A stretch of 64,000 nucleotides of DNA, from NCBI GenBank assembly GCA_902624085.1, contig CACNWD010000003.1:23045-87044 (forward strand), written 5' to 3'. Within the stretch, counting starts at the first letter, position 1, and each line of letters begins with the position of its first letter. The position numbers and the translations under genes were made by a program. Source of the DNA: an uncultured Prochlorococcus sp. Its GTDB lineage: Bacteria; Cyanobacteriota; Cyanobacteriia; PCC-6307; Cyanobiaceae. Shown here in pieces: positions 46,126 through 55,284 of this stretch. The notes beneath the pieces are model-generated. The model saw nothing but the letters and a program-made list of their open reading frames with translations, searched no databases and was not told the origin of the DNA.

Positions 46126-46389
46126 ATGATTAATACTTTATTTGCAGCTGCATCTGCACCAGCAACATTTGAATGGTCCCCAAAATGTGCTCTTGTAATG
46201 ATTACTTGCAATATACTTGCTTATGCAATTGCAAGAGCAACAATTAGGAAACCAAATGAAGGCTTTGCCATGCCAAATGCAAAATTTTTTGGAGGGTTAA
46301 GTCATGGTGCTTTCGTTGGGGCTAATTGCTTAGGGCATCTTTTAGGAATAGGTTCAATTTTAGGGTTAGCAGCTAGAGGCGTTCTTTAA
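46126..46389 (+). CDS. psaK: photosystem I subunit PsaK (subunit X)
   Basis: PsaK is a peripheral PSI subunit with two transmembrane helices that binds chlorophyll and helps couple antennas. The 87-residue sequence shows a short N-terminal presequence (MINTLFAAASAPATFEW) and then helices CALVMITCNILAYAIAR and FGGLSHGAFVGANCLGHLLGIGSILGLAA, separated by the polar loop RKPNEGFAMPNAKF. It is preceded by the DUF3593 gene and followed by the convergent dxs. Confidence 0.95.
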   Translation: MINTLFAAASAPATFEWSPKCALVMITCNILAYAIARATIRKPNEGFAMPNAKFFGGLSHGAFVGANCLGHLLGIGSILGLAARGVL

Positions 46390-46413
46390 TTATTTTTTAG
46401 AAATGTATTAATA

Positions 46414-48297
46414 TTACCTTTTAAATTTATTTAATATTTTTTCTGACATTTGTTCAGAAGTCAAACCTAATTTTCTTTTACTTTGATCTGGAGATGCATG
46501 GTCTACTAAAACGTCTGGTATACCCAACCTTAAAACAGGTATATGGATATCATTATCATTTAATAATTCTACGATAGCCGAACCAAAACCACCAATGATG
46601 GTACCTTCTTCCATAGTTACAACTTTCTTTATTTTTTTTGCCAAAGGCAAAATGAGCTCACTATCTAATGGCCTCACAAATCTAGCATTTATAACACATG
46701 GGTTTACATCATTTTCTTTTAGTAATTCTGATGTCTCAAGTGCTGAAGCAACCATTGAGCCATAAGCAAGAATTAAAATATCATCTCCCTCTTTAATGAC
46801 TTCACCTTTACCAATTCCAATTGGCTCCCAACCTTCATCCATAGTAGCTACTCCTAATCCTGATCCACGAGGTATTCTTAATGCTGTTGGCCCTTTATGA
46901 TTAATAGATGTGATTAACATCCTTTGAAGTTCTGCTTCATCTTTTGGAGCCATCAAAACAAAATTTGGTATAGCCCTCATATAACTAATGTCATATTGAC
47001 CTTGATGTGTAGGGCCGTCAGCGCCAACTATGCCAGCTCTATCTAAAACAAAAGAGACAGGTAATTTTTGAATACCTACATCATGGATAAGTTGATCAAA
47101 AGCTCTTTGTAGGAAAGTACTATAAATAGCTACTACAGGTTTTAAGCCATCACAGGACATACCAGCAGCAAGAGTAACAGCATGTTGTTCCGCAATGCCG
47201 ACATCAATATATTGTTCTGGAATATTTTTCTGTAAGATATCAAGACCAGTACCAGTTGCCATAGCTGCTGTTATTCCAATAACTTTACTATCCTGTTCAC
47301 ATATTTTTAATAATGTTTGACCAAAAATTTTACTATAACTACTTGGTTTAGGTTTACTAGATGGAATAGATTTACCAGTTGTTAGATCAAATGAAGATTG
47401 GGCATGATAACCTACCTGATCAGCCTCAGCGTAAGTATATCCTTTACCTTTAGTAGTGACTACATGTACTAAAACTGGTTTTTTTAATCTATGAGCGGCA
47501 TTGAAAGTGTTTATAAGATTAGATATATCATGTCCATCAATTGGCCCCATATATGTGAATCCTAATTCCTCAAATACAGCCCCTACTTTTGGCACTGCCA
47601 ATCTCCTAACACTACCTTGAATTGTTTTAAGTTCTTCTGGAATATCTTTTCCAATAATTGGTATATTCTTAACACTTTCTTGTACGCTATTCGATAAGAA
47701 TTGAAGAGGGGGACTTAACCTTACCTTATTTAAATAAGTTGACAAAGCACCTACTGGAGGTGAGATTGACATGTCATTATCATTAAGTACAACTAAAAAT
47801 GGAGTATTAGGAAGAGTCCCTGCATGATTGATAGCTTCTAAGGCCATTCCGCCAGTGAGAGCACCATCCCCAATAACTGCTACACATTTATAATCACTTC
47901 CATTTTTATCTCTAGCTAGTGCCATCCCCAAGGCAGCAGAGATAGATGTACTAGCATGACCTGCTCCAAAATGATCAAATACGCTTTCGCTTCTTTTTAG
48001 ATAGCCTGCGATTCCTTTTTCCTGTCTTAATGAATCAAAATCATTGAAACGTCCAGTTATTAATTTATGAGGGTATGCTTGATGGCCAACATCCCAAACG
48101 ACCTTATCAATATCAAGATCTAGTGTTTGATATAAAGCTAATGTCAGTTCGACGACTCCTAATCCTGGTCCAAGATGTCCACCACTTGTAGAAACTACTT
48201 GCAAATGTCTTTCTCTTATTTGACAAGCAATTTCTTCAAGTTGTGATACTGTTAAGCCATGAAGCTGATTAGGGTGACTTAACTCACTTAAAAGCAT
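46414..48297 (-). CDS. dxs: 1-deoxy-D-xylulose-5-phosphate synthase
   Basis: Dxs joins pyruvate and glyceraldehyde-3-P, the entry step of the MEP isoprenoid pathway for carotenoids, phytol and quinones. The TPP site includes [18 protein letters not shown] and [15 protein letters not shown], with [18 protein letters not shown] and the transketolase-like block [18 protein letters not shown]. At 627 residues it is complete. It is divergent from ilvA, with 114 bases between the starts. Confidence 0.98.
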   Translation of the reverse strand: MLLSELSHPNQLHGLTVSQLEEIACQIRERHLQVVSTSGGHLGPGLGVVELTLALYQTLDLDIDKVVWDVGHQAYPHKLITGRFNDFDSLRQEKGIAGYLKRSESVFDHFGAGHASTSISAALGMALARDKNGSDYKCVAVIGDGALTGGMALEAINHAGTLPNTPFLVVLNDNDMSISPPVGALSTYLNKVRLSPPLQFLSNSVQESVKNIPIIGKDIPEELKTIQGSVRRLAVPKVGAVFEELGFTYMGPIDGHDISNLINTFNAAHRLKKPVLVHVVTTKGKGYTYAEADQVGYHAQSSFDLTTGKSIPSSKPKPSSYSKIFGQTLLKICEQDSKVIGITAAMATGTGLDILQKNIPEQYIDVGIAEQHAVTLAAGMSCDGLKPVVAIYSTFLQRAFDQLIHDVGIQKLPVSFVLDRAGIVGADGPTHQGQYDISYMRAIPNFVLMAPKDEAELQRMLITSINHKGPTALRIPRGSGLGVATMDEGWEPIGIGKGEVIKEGDDILILAYGSMVASALETSELLKENDVNPCVINARFVRPLDSELILPLAKKIKKVVTMEEGTIIGGFGSAIVELLNDNDIHIPVLRLGIPDVLVDHASPDQSKRKLGLTSEQMSEKILNKFKR

Positions 48298-48411
48298 TAT
48301 TTAAAATAGTCTATATATAATTTAAAACGCGAAGGGCCATTTTGAGTGTTTTTTATAAAATAGATTATGTAATGTTTTATTAGATTAATATTTAATGCTA
48401 AAAATAATTAT

Positions 48412-49953
48412 ATGAAAGAAAATTTACAGAAAATTCTCCAGGCTAAAGTCTATGAGGTAGCTAAAGAAACTCCTCTAGAAAAAGCAAATAATTTAAGTAA
48501 AAGATTTAATAATAATATTTTCCTAAAAAGAGAGGATTTGCAGGATGTTTTCTCATTTAAGATAAGAGGAGCATTTAATAAGATGAGAAATCTTAGTAGA
48601 GATAAATTGAAAAAAGGCGTAATCACCTCAAGTGCTGGAAATCATGCTCAAGGAGTTGCACTTAGCGCAATCAAATTAAAATCTAAAGCAACTATCTTAA
48701 TGCCAATAACAACACCCTTAGTAAAAATTAAAGCCGTTAAAGAACTTCAAGCCGAGGTCATATTATTTGGAGAAAATTACGATGAATCATACTTAGAAGC
48801 TCTACGCCTTAGCAAAGAGAGAGATCTTACGTTTATTCATCCTTTTGATGATATAGAAGTTATTGCTGGGCAAGGTACAATCGCAGTTGAAATAATTAGT
48901 CAGTTAGAAGATCCTCCTGATTGTATTTATGTAGCTGTAGGTGGAGGTGGATTGATAGCTGGAATATTAACTTACATAAAAAATTTATGGCCTAAAACAA
49001 AAATTATAGGCGTAGAGCCCGAAGATGCTGATGCTATGTCAAAATCATTGAAAGAAAATAAAGTAATTGAACTAGATAATGTAGGTTTATTTGCCGATGG
49101 AGTAGCTGTAAAAAAAGTTGGTAAGTTAACATTTGAAATTACTAAAAAATATGTGGATAAAATAATTACGGTTAATAACGATGAAATCTGTGCCGCAATC
49201 AAGGATGTGTTTGAAGAGACGAGATCAATACTTGAGCCAGCTGGAGCTTTATCAATAGCTGGAATGAAAAAGGACATAATTGAAGAAAAATATATTGAAC
49301 TAAATCTTGTTGCAATAGCATGTGGTGCGAATATGAACTTTGAAAGGCTCAGATTCGTTGCGGAAAGAGCGGAATTAGGAGAATATAAAGAGGCAATGCT
49401 AGCCGTAGAGATCCCAGAGAAAGCAGGAAGTTTAATAGATCTATGTAAATTACTTAAAAAAAGAAATTTAACTGAATTTAGTTATAGAATGTCCAATTCT
49501 CAAAATGCTCAAATTTTCATAGGATTGCAAGTCAATGGATTAGAAGACAAGGAATTGTTAATTGAAGAATTCAATAAATCAAAATATAAATATATAGATA
49601 TTAGTAATGATGAATTATCAAAAAATCACTTAAGACATATGGTAGGAGGAAGATTACCCTCAGGATTTACAAATTCAAACAAAAATAATTTAATTGAAAT
49701 ATTGTACAGATTTGAATTCCCGGAAAGACCTGGTGCCTTAATGAAATTTTTAAAAAGTATGAAACCAGATTGGAGTATAAGTGTTTTTCACTATAGAAAT
49801 CATGGTGCGGACGTTGGCCGAATTGTAATTGGAGTCTTAATTAATCAAAACCATATTGAAGATTGGTATAAATTTGTTAATGATTTAGGATATAAGTACT
49901 GGGACGAATCAAATAATAAAACATATAAATTATTTTTAGGTGCATCAAATTAG
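48412..49953 (+). CDS. ilvA: threonine deaminase (biosynthetic)
   Basis: IlvA makes 2-oxobutanoate from threonine, the first committed step to isoleucine. The PLP lysine is Lys50 in DVFSFKIRGAFNKM, and the phosphate-binding glycine loop is VAVGGGGLIAG. Two ACT-like regulatory domains follow (EIPEKAGSLIDLCKLL and FPERPGALMKFLKSM), which normally mediate isoleucine feedback. Length (513 aa) matches the E. coli form. ilvE lies elsewhere in the window. Confidence 0.97.
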   Translation: MKENLQKILQAKVYEVAKETPLEKANNLSKRFNNNIFLKREDLQDVFSFKIRGAFNKMRNLSRDKLKKGVITSSAGNHAQGVALSAIKLKSKATILMPITTPLVKIKAVKELQAEVILFGENYDESYLEALRLSKERDLTFIHPFDDIEVIAGQGTIAVEIISQLEDPPDCIYVAVGGGGLIAGILTYIKNLWPKTKIIGVEPEDADAMSKSLKENKVIELDNVGLFADGVAVKKVGKLTFEITKKYVDKIITVNNDEICAAIKDVFEETRSILEPAGALSIAGMKKDIIEEKYIELNLVAIACGANMNFERLRFVAERAELGEYKEAMLAVEIPEKAGSLIDLCKLLKKRNLTEFSYRMSNSQNAQIFIGLQVNGLEDKELLIEEFNKSKYKYIDISNDELSKNHLRHMVGGRLPSGFTNSNKNNLIEILYRFEFPERPGALMKFLKSMKPDWSISVFHYRNHGADVGRIVIGVLINQNHIEDWYKFVNDLGYKYWDESNNKTYKLFLGASN

Positions 49954-49967
49954 ATAAGACGTTATCT
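49952..49967. terminator. weak hairpin overlapping the ilvA stop
   Basis: AGATAA (49952-49957), loop GACG and TTATCT (49962-49967) form a six-base stem that begins within the ilvA stop codon. It is followed by TAGTTTAGATTTT, which is only partly T-rich. It may be a weak terminator or attenuator before scpB. Confidence 0.3.
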
Positions 49968-50034
49968 TAGTTTAGATTTTAAAATAAATATCGATCAAAA
50001 AATTCCTGATAAGAATAATGAAAGATGTCATAAA

Positions 50035-50517
50035 TTGGTGACTAAAATTGAAGCTGTTTTATATTTAAAAGGTAAACCAATGTCAAAGAAAACAATATCT
50101 GAACTTACAAACTCTGATATAAATTCTGTAAGTGAAGCGATTATTCAACTCTCTGTTAAGTATTCTCATCCTTCTTCAGCTTTAGAAATTATTAATAATA
50201 ATTCTTTAATTTCATTGGAACTTAAACATTCTTTAAATGAATATGTAGAGGATTTATTACCTGCAGAATTAAAAACAGCAGTTCTAAGAACTTTAGCTGT
50301 TATTGCGATCAAGAAAAAAATACTTCAATCTGATTTAATTATACTTAGAGGTTCAAGTGCATATGATCATATTAAAGAACTTATAGAAAAAAAATTTATT
50401 AACAAAAGAAAGCAAAAAGATGGAAGGTCCTATTGGTTATCGTTATCAGATAAGTTTTTTCAAACATTTGCTGTAAGTAATGAATTTATCTCAAAAATAG
50501 GCGAGTCAAAAAAGTAA
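50035..50517 (+). CDS. scpB: segregation and condensation protein ScpB
   Basis: ScpB is the winged-helix dimer of the SMC-ScpAB condensin. The sequence shows EAVLYLKGKPMSKKTISELT and the second winged-helix region LKTAVLRTLAVIAIKKKILQSDLIILRGS, ending RSYWLSLSDKFFQTF. At 160 residues it is a little shorter than B. subtilis ScpB (197). Start choice is uncertain: TTG at 50035 or the adjacent GTG at 50038. scpA and smc are not in the window. Confidence 0.88.
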   Translation: MVTKIEAVLYLKGKPMSKKTISELTNSDINSVSEAIIQLSVKYSHPSSALEIINNNSLISLELKHSLNEYVEDLLPAELKTAVLRTLAVIAIKKKILQSDLIILRGSSAYDHIKELIEKKFINKRKQKDGRSYWLSLSDKFFQTFAVSNEFISKIGESKK

Positions 50518-50547
50518 ATGTTAATATAGTTGATATAGATTACTAAC

Positions 50548-50829
50548 ATGATCACAGAAATCTTTGCGGTATTAGGTCAAACGTTACAAATATACTCTTT
50601 CATTCTTATTGTAAGAGTTTTACTTACTTGGTTCCCTAGTATAGATTGGAGTAATGGAATTCTTGCTGCTATATGCTCAATTACAGATCCTTACCTGAAT
50701 CTATTTAGAGGGATCATTCCTCCCATAGGAGGTTTTGATATTTCATCAATTTTAGCTTTTTTACTCTTAAATGTTGTTGAGAATTTCATAACTGGTCTAG
50801 CATACTCTCCCTTATTCGTAAGTTATTAA
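50548..50829 (+). CDS. YggT family membrane protein (CCB3/YlmG-like)
   Basis: A 93-residue YggT-family protein with two membrane segments (ILIVRVLLTWFPSIDW region and ISSILAFLLLNVVENFI) and the signature ITDPYLNLFRGIIPPIGGFDISSI. Plastid homologs include CCB3, needed for heme ci attachment to cytochrome b6, and YlmG, linked to nucleoid or division. Which role applies here is not determined. It follows scpB by 30 bases and ends one base from the convergent MazG gene. Confidence 0.9.
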   Translation: MITEIFAVLGQTLQIYSFILIVRVLLTWFPSIDWSNGILAAICSITDPYLNLFRGIIPPIGGFDISSILAFLLLNVVENFITGLAYSPLFVSY

Positions 50830-50830
50830 A

Positions 50831-51160
50831 TTATCTATCATCTCCAGAACCAGAAATTTTACCTCTAGATAATCTTTTTTTTAATTTCTCTAAATTATCT
50901 TTAGCTACATCACTGAGAGAAAAATTTAATTCGTCACATAAATTTGATATATACCAAAGAACGTCTCCAAGTTCCTTCTTTAAAGCTAATTTGGATTCAT
51001 TATCAAATATTCCATTTTTATCCCTCAAAATTTTTTTTACCTTTTCAGCTACTTCACCACTTTCACCGACTAAACCTAGCGTTGGGTATATAAAATTTTT
51101 ATCTTTATTAGGGTAAATAGCAGTTTTTCTTGCTTCTTTTTGATAATTATCAAAATCCAT
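50831..51160 (-). CDS. MazG-like nucleotide pyrophosphohydrolase
   Basis: A 109-residue single-domain MazG/MazG-like NTP pyrophosphohydrolase that probably removes non-canonical or excess nucleotides. Metal-binding helices carry GESGEVAEKVKKILRDK and ELGDVLWYISNLCDEL, giving the ExxE...ExxD pattern. It stands alone on the minus strand between the YggT gene and the divergent pyk. Confidence 0.9.
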   Translation of the reverse strand: MDFDNYQKEARKTAIYPNKDKNFIYPTLGLVGESGEVAEKVKKILRDKNGIFDNESKLALKKELGDVLWYISNLCDELNFSLSDVAKDNLEKLKKRLSRGKISGSGDDR

Positions 51161-51216
51161 AGCTTATTAATTAAGTTTTTAATATGATAAATTTAACTTA
51201 TTCTTGAAAAATTTAT

Positions 51217-53007
51217 ATGCCAAATGTTGATTTAAAAAGAAGAACAAAGATAGTTGCAACTATAGGTCCTGCAACTCAGTCGGAATATGTCATAACTGAA
51301 CTTATTAAAGCTGGAGTTACGACTTTTAGATTGAATTTTTCTCATGGAGATCATGAAGATCATGCCGAAAGGATTAAAACCATCAGAAAAGTTTCTACGG
51401 AACTAGATTTACACATTGGAATATTACAGGATTTACAAGGACCAAAGATTCGTTTAGGGAGATTTAAAGATGGCCCTGTAAAAGTAAAAAAAGGTGATAT
51501 ATTTTCCTTAACTTCAAAAAATGTTGAATGTAATAATAAAATTGCAAATGTTACTTATGAAAAATTAACCAAAGAAGTTTCTGTAGGAAAAAGAATATTG
51601 CTTGATGACGGAAGAGTTGAAATGATTGTAGAGAAAATTGATAACAAAGAAAATCTACTTATTTGTAAAGTCACAGTCGGTGGAGTGCTTTCAAATAATA
51701 AAGGTGTAAACTTTCCAGATGTGCAATTATCTGTAAAAGCTCTTACAGACAAAGATAAAAAAGATTTAGAGTTTGGATTAAAATCAGGAGTTGATTGGAT
51801 TGCATTAAGCTTTGTAAGAAATCCATCTGATATAAATGAAATTAAAGATTTAATAAATGAGCACGGTTATTCAACTCCAGTGGTAGCAAAAATTGAAAAA
51901 TTTGAGGCAATTGATCAGATAGACTCTGTTTTACCTTTATGTGATGGAGTAATGGTTGCAAGAGGTGATTTAGGAGTTGAAATGCCACCAGAAGAAGTGC
52001 CATTATTACAAAAAGAGTTAATTAAAAAAGCTAATACACTTGGTATACCAATAATTACCGCAACACAAATGTTGGACTCTATGGCATCAAGCCCTAGACC
52101 GACAAGGGCAGAAGTTAGCGATGTCGCTAATGCAATACTTGATGGAACTGATGCAGTTATGCTTTCAAATGAAACAGCTGTGGGTGATTATCCAATAGAA
52201 GCTGTTAAAACCATGGCAACCATAGCTAGAAGGATTGAAAGAGATTATCCACAAAAAGCTATTGAGAGTCACCTCCCAAGTACAATCCCTAATGCTATTA
52301 GTGCAGCAGTAAGTAGTATATCAAGGCAACTAGATGCTGCTGCCATAATACCTCTTACAAAATCTGGAGCTACAGCTCATAATGTCAGTAAATTTAGACC
52401 TCCTACTCCCATACTCGCTACTACGAGTGAAAAGTCAGTTGCAAGAAGATTGCAACTTGCATGGGGAGTGACACCAATATTAATAGAGAGTCAAGAAAGA
52501 GCAGCAAAAATTTTTAGTATAGCTATGCAGATAGCTCAAGAAATGAATATTCTTAAGCAGGGAGATTTAGTCGTACAGACAGCAGGAACATTAACTGGTG
52601 TTAGCGGTTCGACAGATTTAATTAAAGTTGGCCTAGTTAGAGAGGTAATCGCTCGCGGGATATCTATTGGCGAAACAGCTGTTACTGGAAAAGCGAGAGT
52701 AATTAATAATGAAAAAGATTTATCTCTAGTATCACCTGGAGAAATAATTATAGTTGAAAAAAGTTTATTAGAGCTCTTACCATTTTCAAAACAAATTACA
52801 GGAATAATAACTGATGAATCCTTTGAAAAATGTTTAGAAGTTTACAAAAAGATAGATTCTAATATTTCTACAATTTGTCAGCTTGATTCAGTTATTAAGA
52901 ATATAAAAGATGAAGATTTGATAACTTTACAATTAAATGAAGGTGTGATTTATAAAGGTCAAATCGAAGGATCTCACGATTTAGAAGAAAAATATAAATA
53001 TGTCTAG
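51217..53007 (+). CDS. pyk: pyruvate kinase
   Basis: Pyk converts PEP and ADP to pyruvate and ATP. Catalytic blocks are KIVATIGPATQSE, RLNFSHGDHEDH, PVVAKIEKFEAI, VMVARGDLGVEM and ITATQMLDSM. At 596 residues it has, beyond about residue 480, an extra C-terminal domain like the PEP-utilising mobile domain of Bacillus Pyk (GISIGETAVTGKARVINN), without an obvious catalytic histidine. The last eight bases overlap the start of the MacB-like permease gene. Confidence 0.97.
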   Translation: MPNVDLKRRTKIVATIGPATQSEYVITELIKAGVTTFRLNFSHGDHEDHAERIKTIRKVSTELDLHIGILQDLQGPKIRLGRFKDGPVKVKKGDIFSLTSKNVECNNKIANVTYEKLTKEVSVGKRILLDDGRVEMIVEKIDNKENLLICKVTVGGVLSNNKGVNFPDVQLSVKALTDKDKKDLEFGLKSGVDWIALSFVRNPSDINEIKDLINEHGYSTPVVAKIEKFEAIDQIDSVLPLCDGVMVARGDLGVEMPPEEVPLLQKELIKKANTLGIPIITATQMLDSMASSPRPTRAEVSDVANAILDGTDAVMLSNETAVGDYPIEAVKTMATIARRIERDYPQKAIESHLPSTIPNAISAAVSSISRQLDAAAIIPLTKSGATAHNVSKFRPPTPILATTSEKSVARRLQLAWGVTPILIESQERAAKIFSIAMQIAQEMNILKQGDLVVQTAGTLTGVSGSTDLIKVGLVREVIARGISIGETAVTGKARVINNEKDLSLVSPGEIIIVEKSLLELLPFSKQITGIITDESFEKCLEVYKKIDSNISTICQLDSVIKNIKDEDLITLQLNEGVIYKGQIEGSHDLEEKYKYV

Positions 53008-54229
53008 AAATATCTCACTTAAAGAAGCCTTTAAAATGGCTGCAAAAACTTTAGTTTCTAATAAATTAAGAAGTTCCTTAACAATGTTGGGGATAATTAT
53101 TGGAAATGCATCAGTAATAACGCTAGTAGGACTAGGGAGAGGTGCTCAAACATTAGCTAAAAATCAATTAAGTAACTTGGGTGCCAATGTTTTATTTATT
53201 GTTCCAGGCAATAATGATACTAGAAGAAGAGGTATAGCATTTCCAAAAAACTTGGTATTAGATGATGCTTATGCTATAGAAGAACAAGTTCCAAGCGTAA
53301 AAAAAGTTGCACCACAAATTTCTGCGAATGAGATTGTCCAATCAAATTCAAAAAGTTTAAGCATTTCAATTGCAGGAGTTACACCAGAATTTTTAAAAGT
53401 CAGAAGTTTTGAAGTAGATGAAGGAAGATTTATATCTCAAAATGATGTAAAGGGTTCTAGAAGTGTTGCAGTTATAGGACCTGATTTGAAAAACGAATTT
53501 TTCAATGGTGATATAGCTTTAGGAAAAAATATTAGAATAAAAGATCATTCATACGAGATAATTGGAATACTTGAACCTAAAGGTGCTGTATTTGGGAGTA
53601 ATCAAGACAAAAATGCCTATATTCCTTTAACTACAATGGTAAATAGGATTACTGGCAAAGATCCCACCTTTGGAATTAGTTTAAGCTTTATAAGTGTTGA
53701 AGCAATAAGTAAAAACAAAACAAGTGCGGCAAAATTTCAGATAACAAATTTACTAAGACAAAGACATAAAATACTTAGAGATGATGATTTTGCAGTGAGA
53801 TCTCAAGAAGATGCATTAAATATAGTAACCAACATTACAAGTGGTCTAACTTTCTTATTAGCAGGAATTGGTGCTGTTTCATTAATTGTAGGTGGTATAG
53901 GGATAATGAATATAATGCTTGTCTCAGTAAGTGAAAGGACTGAAGAGATAGGGCTCAGAAAAGCCATTGGAGCGAAACAGTCCGATGTATTAATTCAATT
54001 TCTTTTTGAGGCTTTAATACTTTCGGTTATAGGAGGGATTATCGGTACTGTTACAGGATTATCAGGTGTCTACATAATAGGAATTATTACACCACTGCCA
54101 GCTTCGGTGGGGATACCAACAACATTATCCACAATGGTAATTTCAGGTTCTATTGGTCTTATCTTTGGTGTTTTGCCAGCGAAAAGAGCTTCTAAACTAG
54201 ACCCAATAGTAGCATTAAGAAGTTTATAG
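53000..54229 (+). CDS. MacB-like ABC transporter permease (FtsX family)
   Basis: A 409-residue permease with the MacB/LolC-type layout: one N-terminal helix (LRSSLTMLGIIIGNASVITL), a periplasmic MacB_PCD-like domain (about 45-270), then three C-terminal helices beginning FLLAGIGAVSLIVGGIGIMNIMLVSV and the FtsX signature SERTEEIGLRKAIGAKQSDVL. No ATP-binding partner is adjacent, so its ATPase must be encoded elsewhere. Substrate is unknown. Its start codon lies inside pyk (eight-base overlap). Confidence 0.92.
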   Translation: MSRNISLKEAFKMAAKTLVSNKLRSSLTMLGIIIGNASVITLVGLGRGAQTLAKNQLSNLGANVLFIVPGNNDTRRRGIAFPKNLVLDDAYAIEEQVPSVKKVAPQISANEIVQSNSKSLSISIAGVTPEFLKVRSFEVDEGRFISQNDVKGSRSVAVIGPDLKNEFFNGDIALGKNIRIKDHSYEIIGILEPKGAVFGSNQDKNAYIPLTTMVNRITGKDPTFGISLSFISVEAISKNKTSAAKFQITNLLRQRHKILRDDDFAVRSQEDALNIVTNITSGLTFLLAGIGAVSLIVGGIGIMNIMLVSVSERTEEIGLRKAIGAKQSDVLIQFLFEALILSVIGGIIGTVTGLSGVYIIGIITPLPASVGIPTTLSTMVISGSIGLIFGVLPAKRASKLDPIVALRSL

Positions 54230-54251
54230 ACATATAAAGTATTTAATATTT

Positions 54252-54833
54252 ATGATCAATAAAAAGAATATTTATAAATTTATAGTTTCTTTTCAGAGCA
54301 TTCTAATTTCAACGATGATTCCCATAAATATACCCATACCTTCTATTGAAAATATTTATAGAATTGTAGAAATTCCAACCAATTATCAAATTCCTACAAT
54401 TATTTTTTTAACTCTTATTTTTTCAGGAGAATTTATAAAAAAAGTTTACGCTATTTATATATTAATTGGTTTATTTTTTTTACCAGTATTTTTTGATGGA
54501 GGATCATTCGGATATTTAATGACACCTAATTTTGGATATTTATTAGGAATATTTCCATTAATAAGTGTCATCAATATATTAAATAAAAAAAATAATTTAT
54601 CATTGATTAAATATATAAAATATTCATTAGTAGGTTTAATGATTATGCATTTTACTGGTATTTCTTATTTAACTTTTCAATTATTAATTTTTAATAAACC
54701 AGACTTAATTCCGTACAATATTGGTTTATTTTCATTGAATAAAATACCATTTCAAATAATAAGTTTAATTCCAGTATATTTAATCATTAATCTAATAAAT
54801 AAGTTAAAACTTAAAAATGAAAGAATATTTTAA
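54252..54833 (+). CDS. bioY: BioY-type biotin transporter component
   Basis: A 193-residue polytopic membrane protein, about six helices, resembling the S-component BioY of ECF biotin transporters. GLFFLPVFFDGGSFGYLMTP and NFGYLLGIFPL match the BioY ligand-loop region. N-terminal MINKKNIYKFIVSFQSILIS leads into the first helix. It overlaps lspA by 17 bases, so the two are cotranscribed. No ECF ATPase is nearby, and sequence divergence makes the exact substrate somewhat uncertain. Confidence 0.82.
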   Translation: MINKKNIYKFIVSFQSILISTMIPINIPIPSIENIYRIVEIPTNYQIPTIIFLTLIFSGEFIKKVYAIYILIGLFFLPVFFDGGSFGYLMTPNFGYLLGIFPLISVINILNKKNNLSLIKYIKYSLVGLMIMHFTGISYLTFQLLIFNKPDLIPYNIGLFSLNKIPFQIISLIPVYLIINLINKLKLKNERIF

Positions 54834-55284
54834 CAACAAAATTTATTATCTTGCTATAATTATTATTTTTTGCTCTTTAGACCAATTTAGTAAAATTTAC
54901 ATAAATTTAAATTTAAATAAATTATTAGAAAAGGATTTATTAATATTTACAATAGAGTTTTTACGTAATTATGGGGCAGCATTTAATATTTTCTCTGGTA
55001 ACAGATTATTCTTATCATTTATAAGTGTTATATCAACAATTATATTATCTTATTTTATTTTCATAAGAGAGAATAAACGTATTAATAAATATGGTTTGTC
55101 ATTCATACTTGCTGGTAGTATTGGTAATGGCATTGACAGAATTATTAATGGTTATGTTATAGATTTTATAAAAATTAAATATATAGATTTTCCAGTATTT
55201 AATATTGCAGATATAGTTATTAATATAGGAGTTATTATTTTAACGATAAGTTATTTTAGTTATAAAAATAAATATGATGAATAA
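54817..55284 (+). CDS. lspA: lipoprotein signal peptidase (signal peptidase II)
   Basis: LspA cleaves prolipoprotein signal peptides at the lipobox cysteine. It is a 155-residue, four-helix membrane aspartyl protease with LRNYGAAFNIFSG, GSIGNGIDRIINGYVIDFI and the second catalytic-Asp motif FNIADIVINIG. It overlaps bioY upstream (17 bases) and the GTPase gene downstream (11 bases). A predicted substrate, the LptC-like lipoprotein, is in the window. Confidence 0.95.
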   Translation: MKEYFNNKIYYLAIIIIFCSLDQFSKIYINLNLNKLLEKDLLIFTIEFLRNYGAAFNIFSGNRLFLSFISVISTIILSYFIFIRENKRINKYGLSFILAGSIGNGIDRIINGYVIDFIKIKYIDFPVFNIADIVINIGVIILTISYFSYKNKYDE

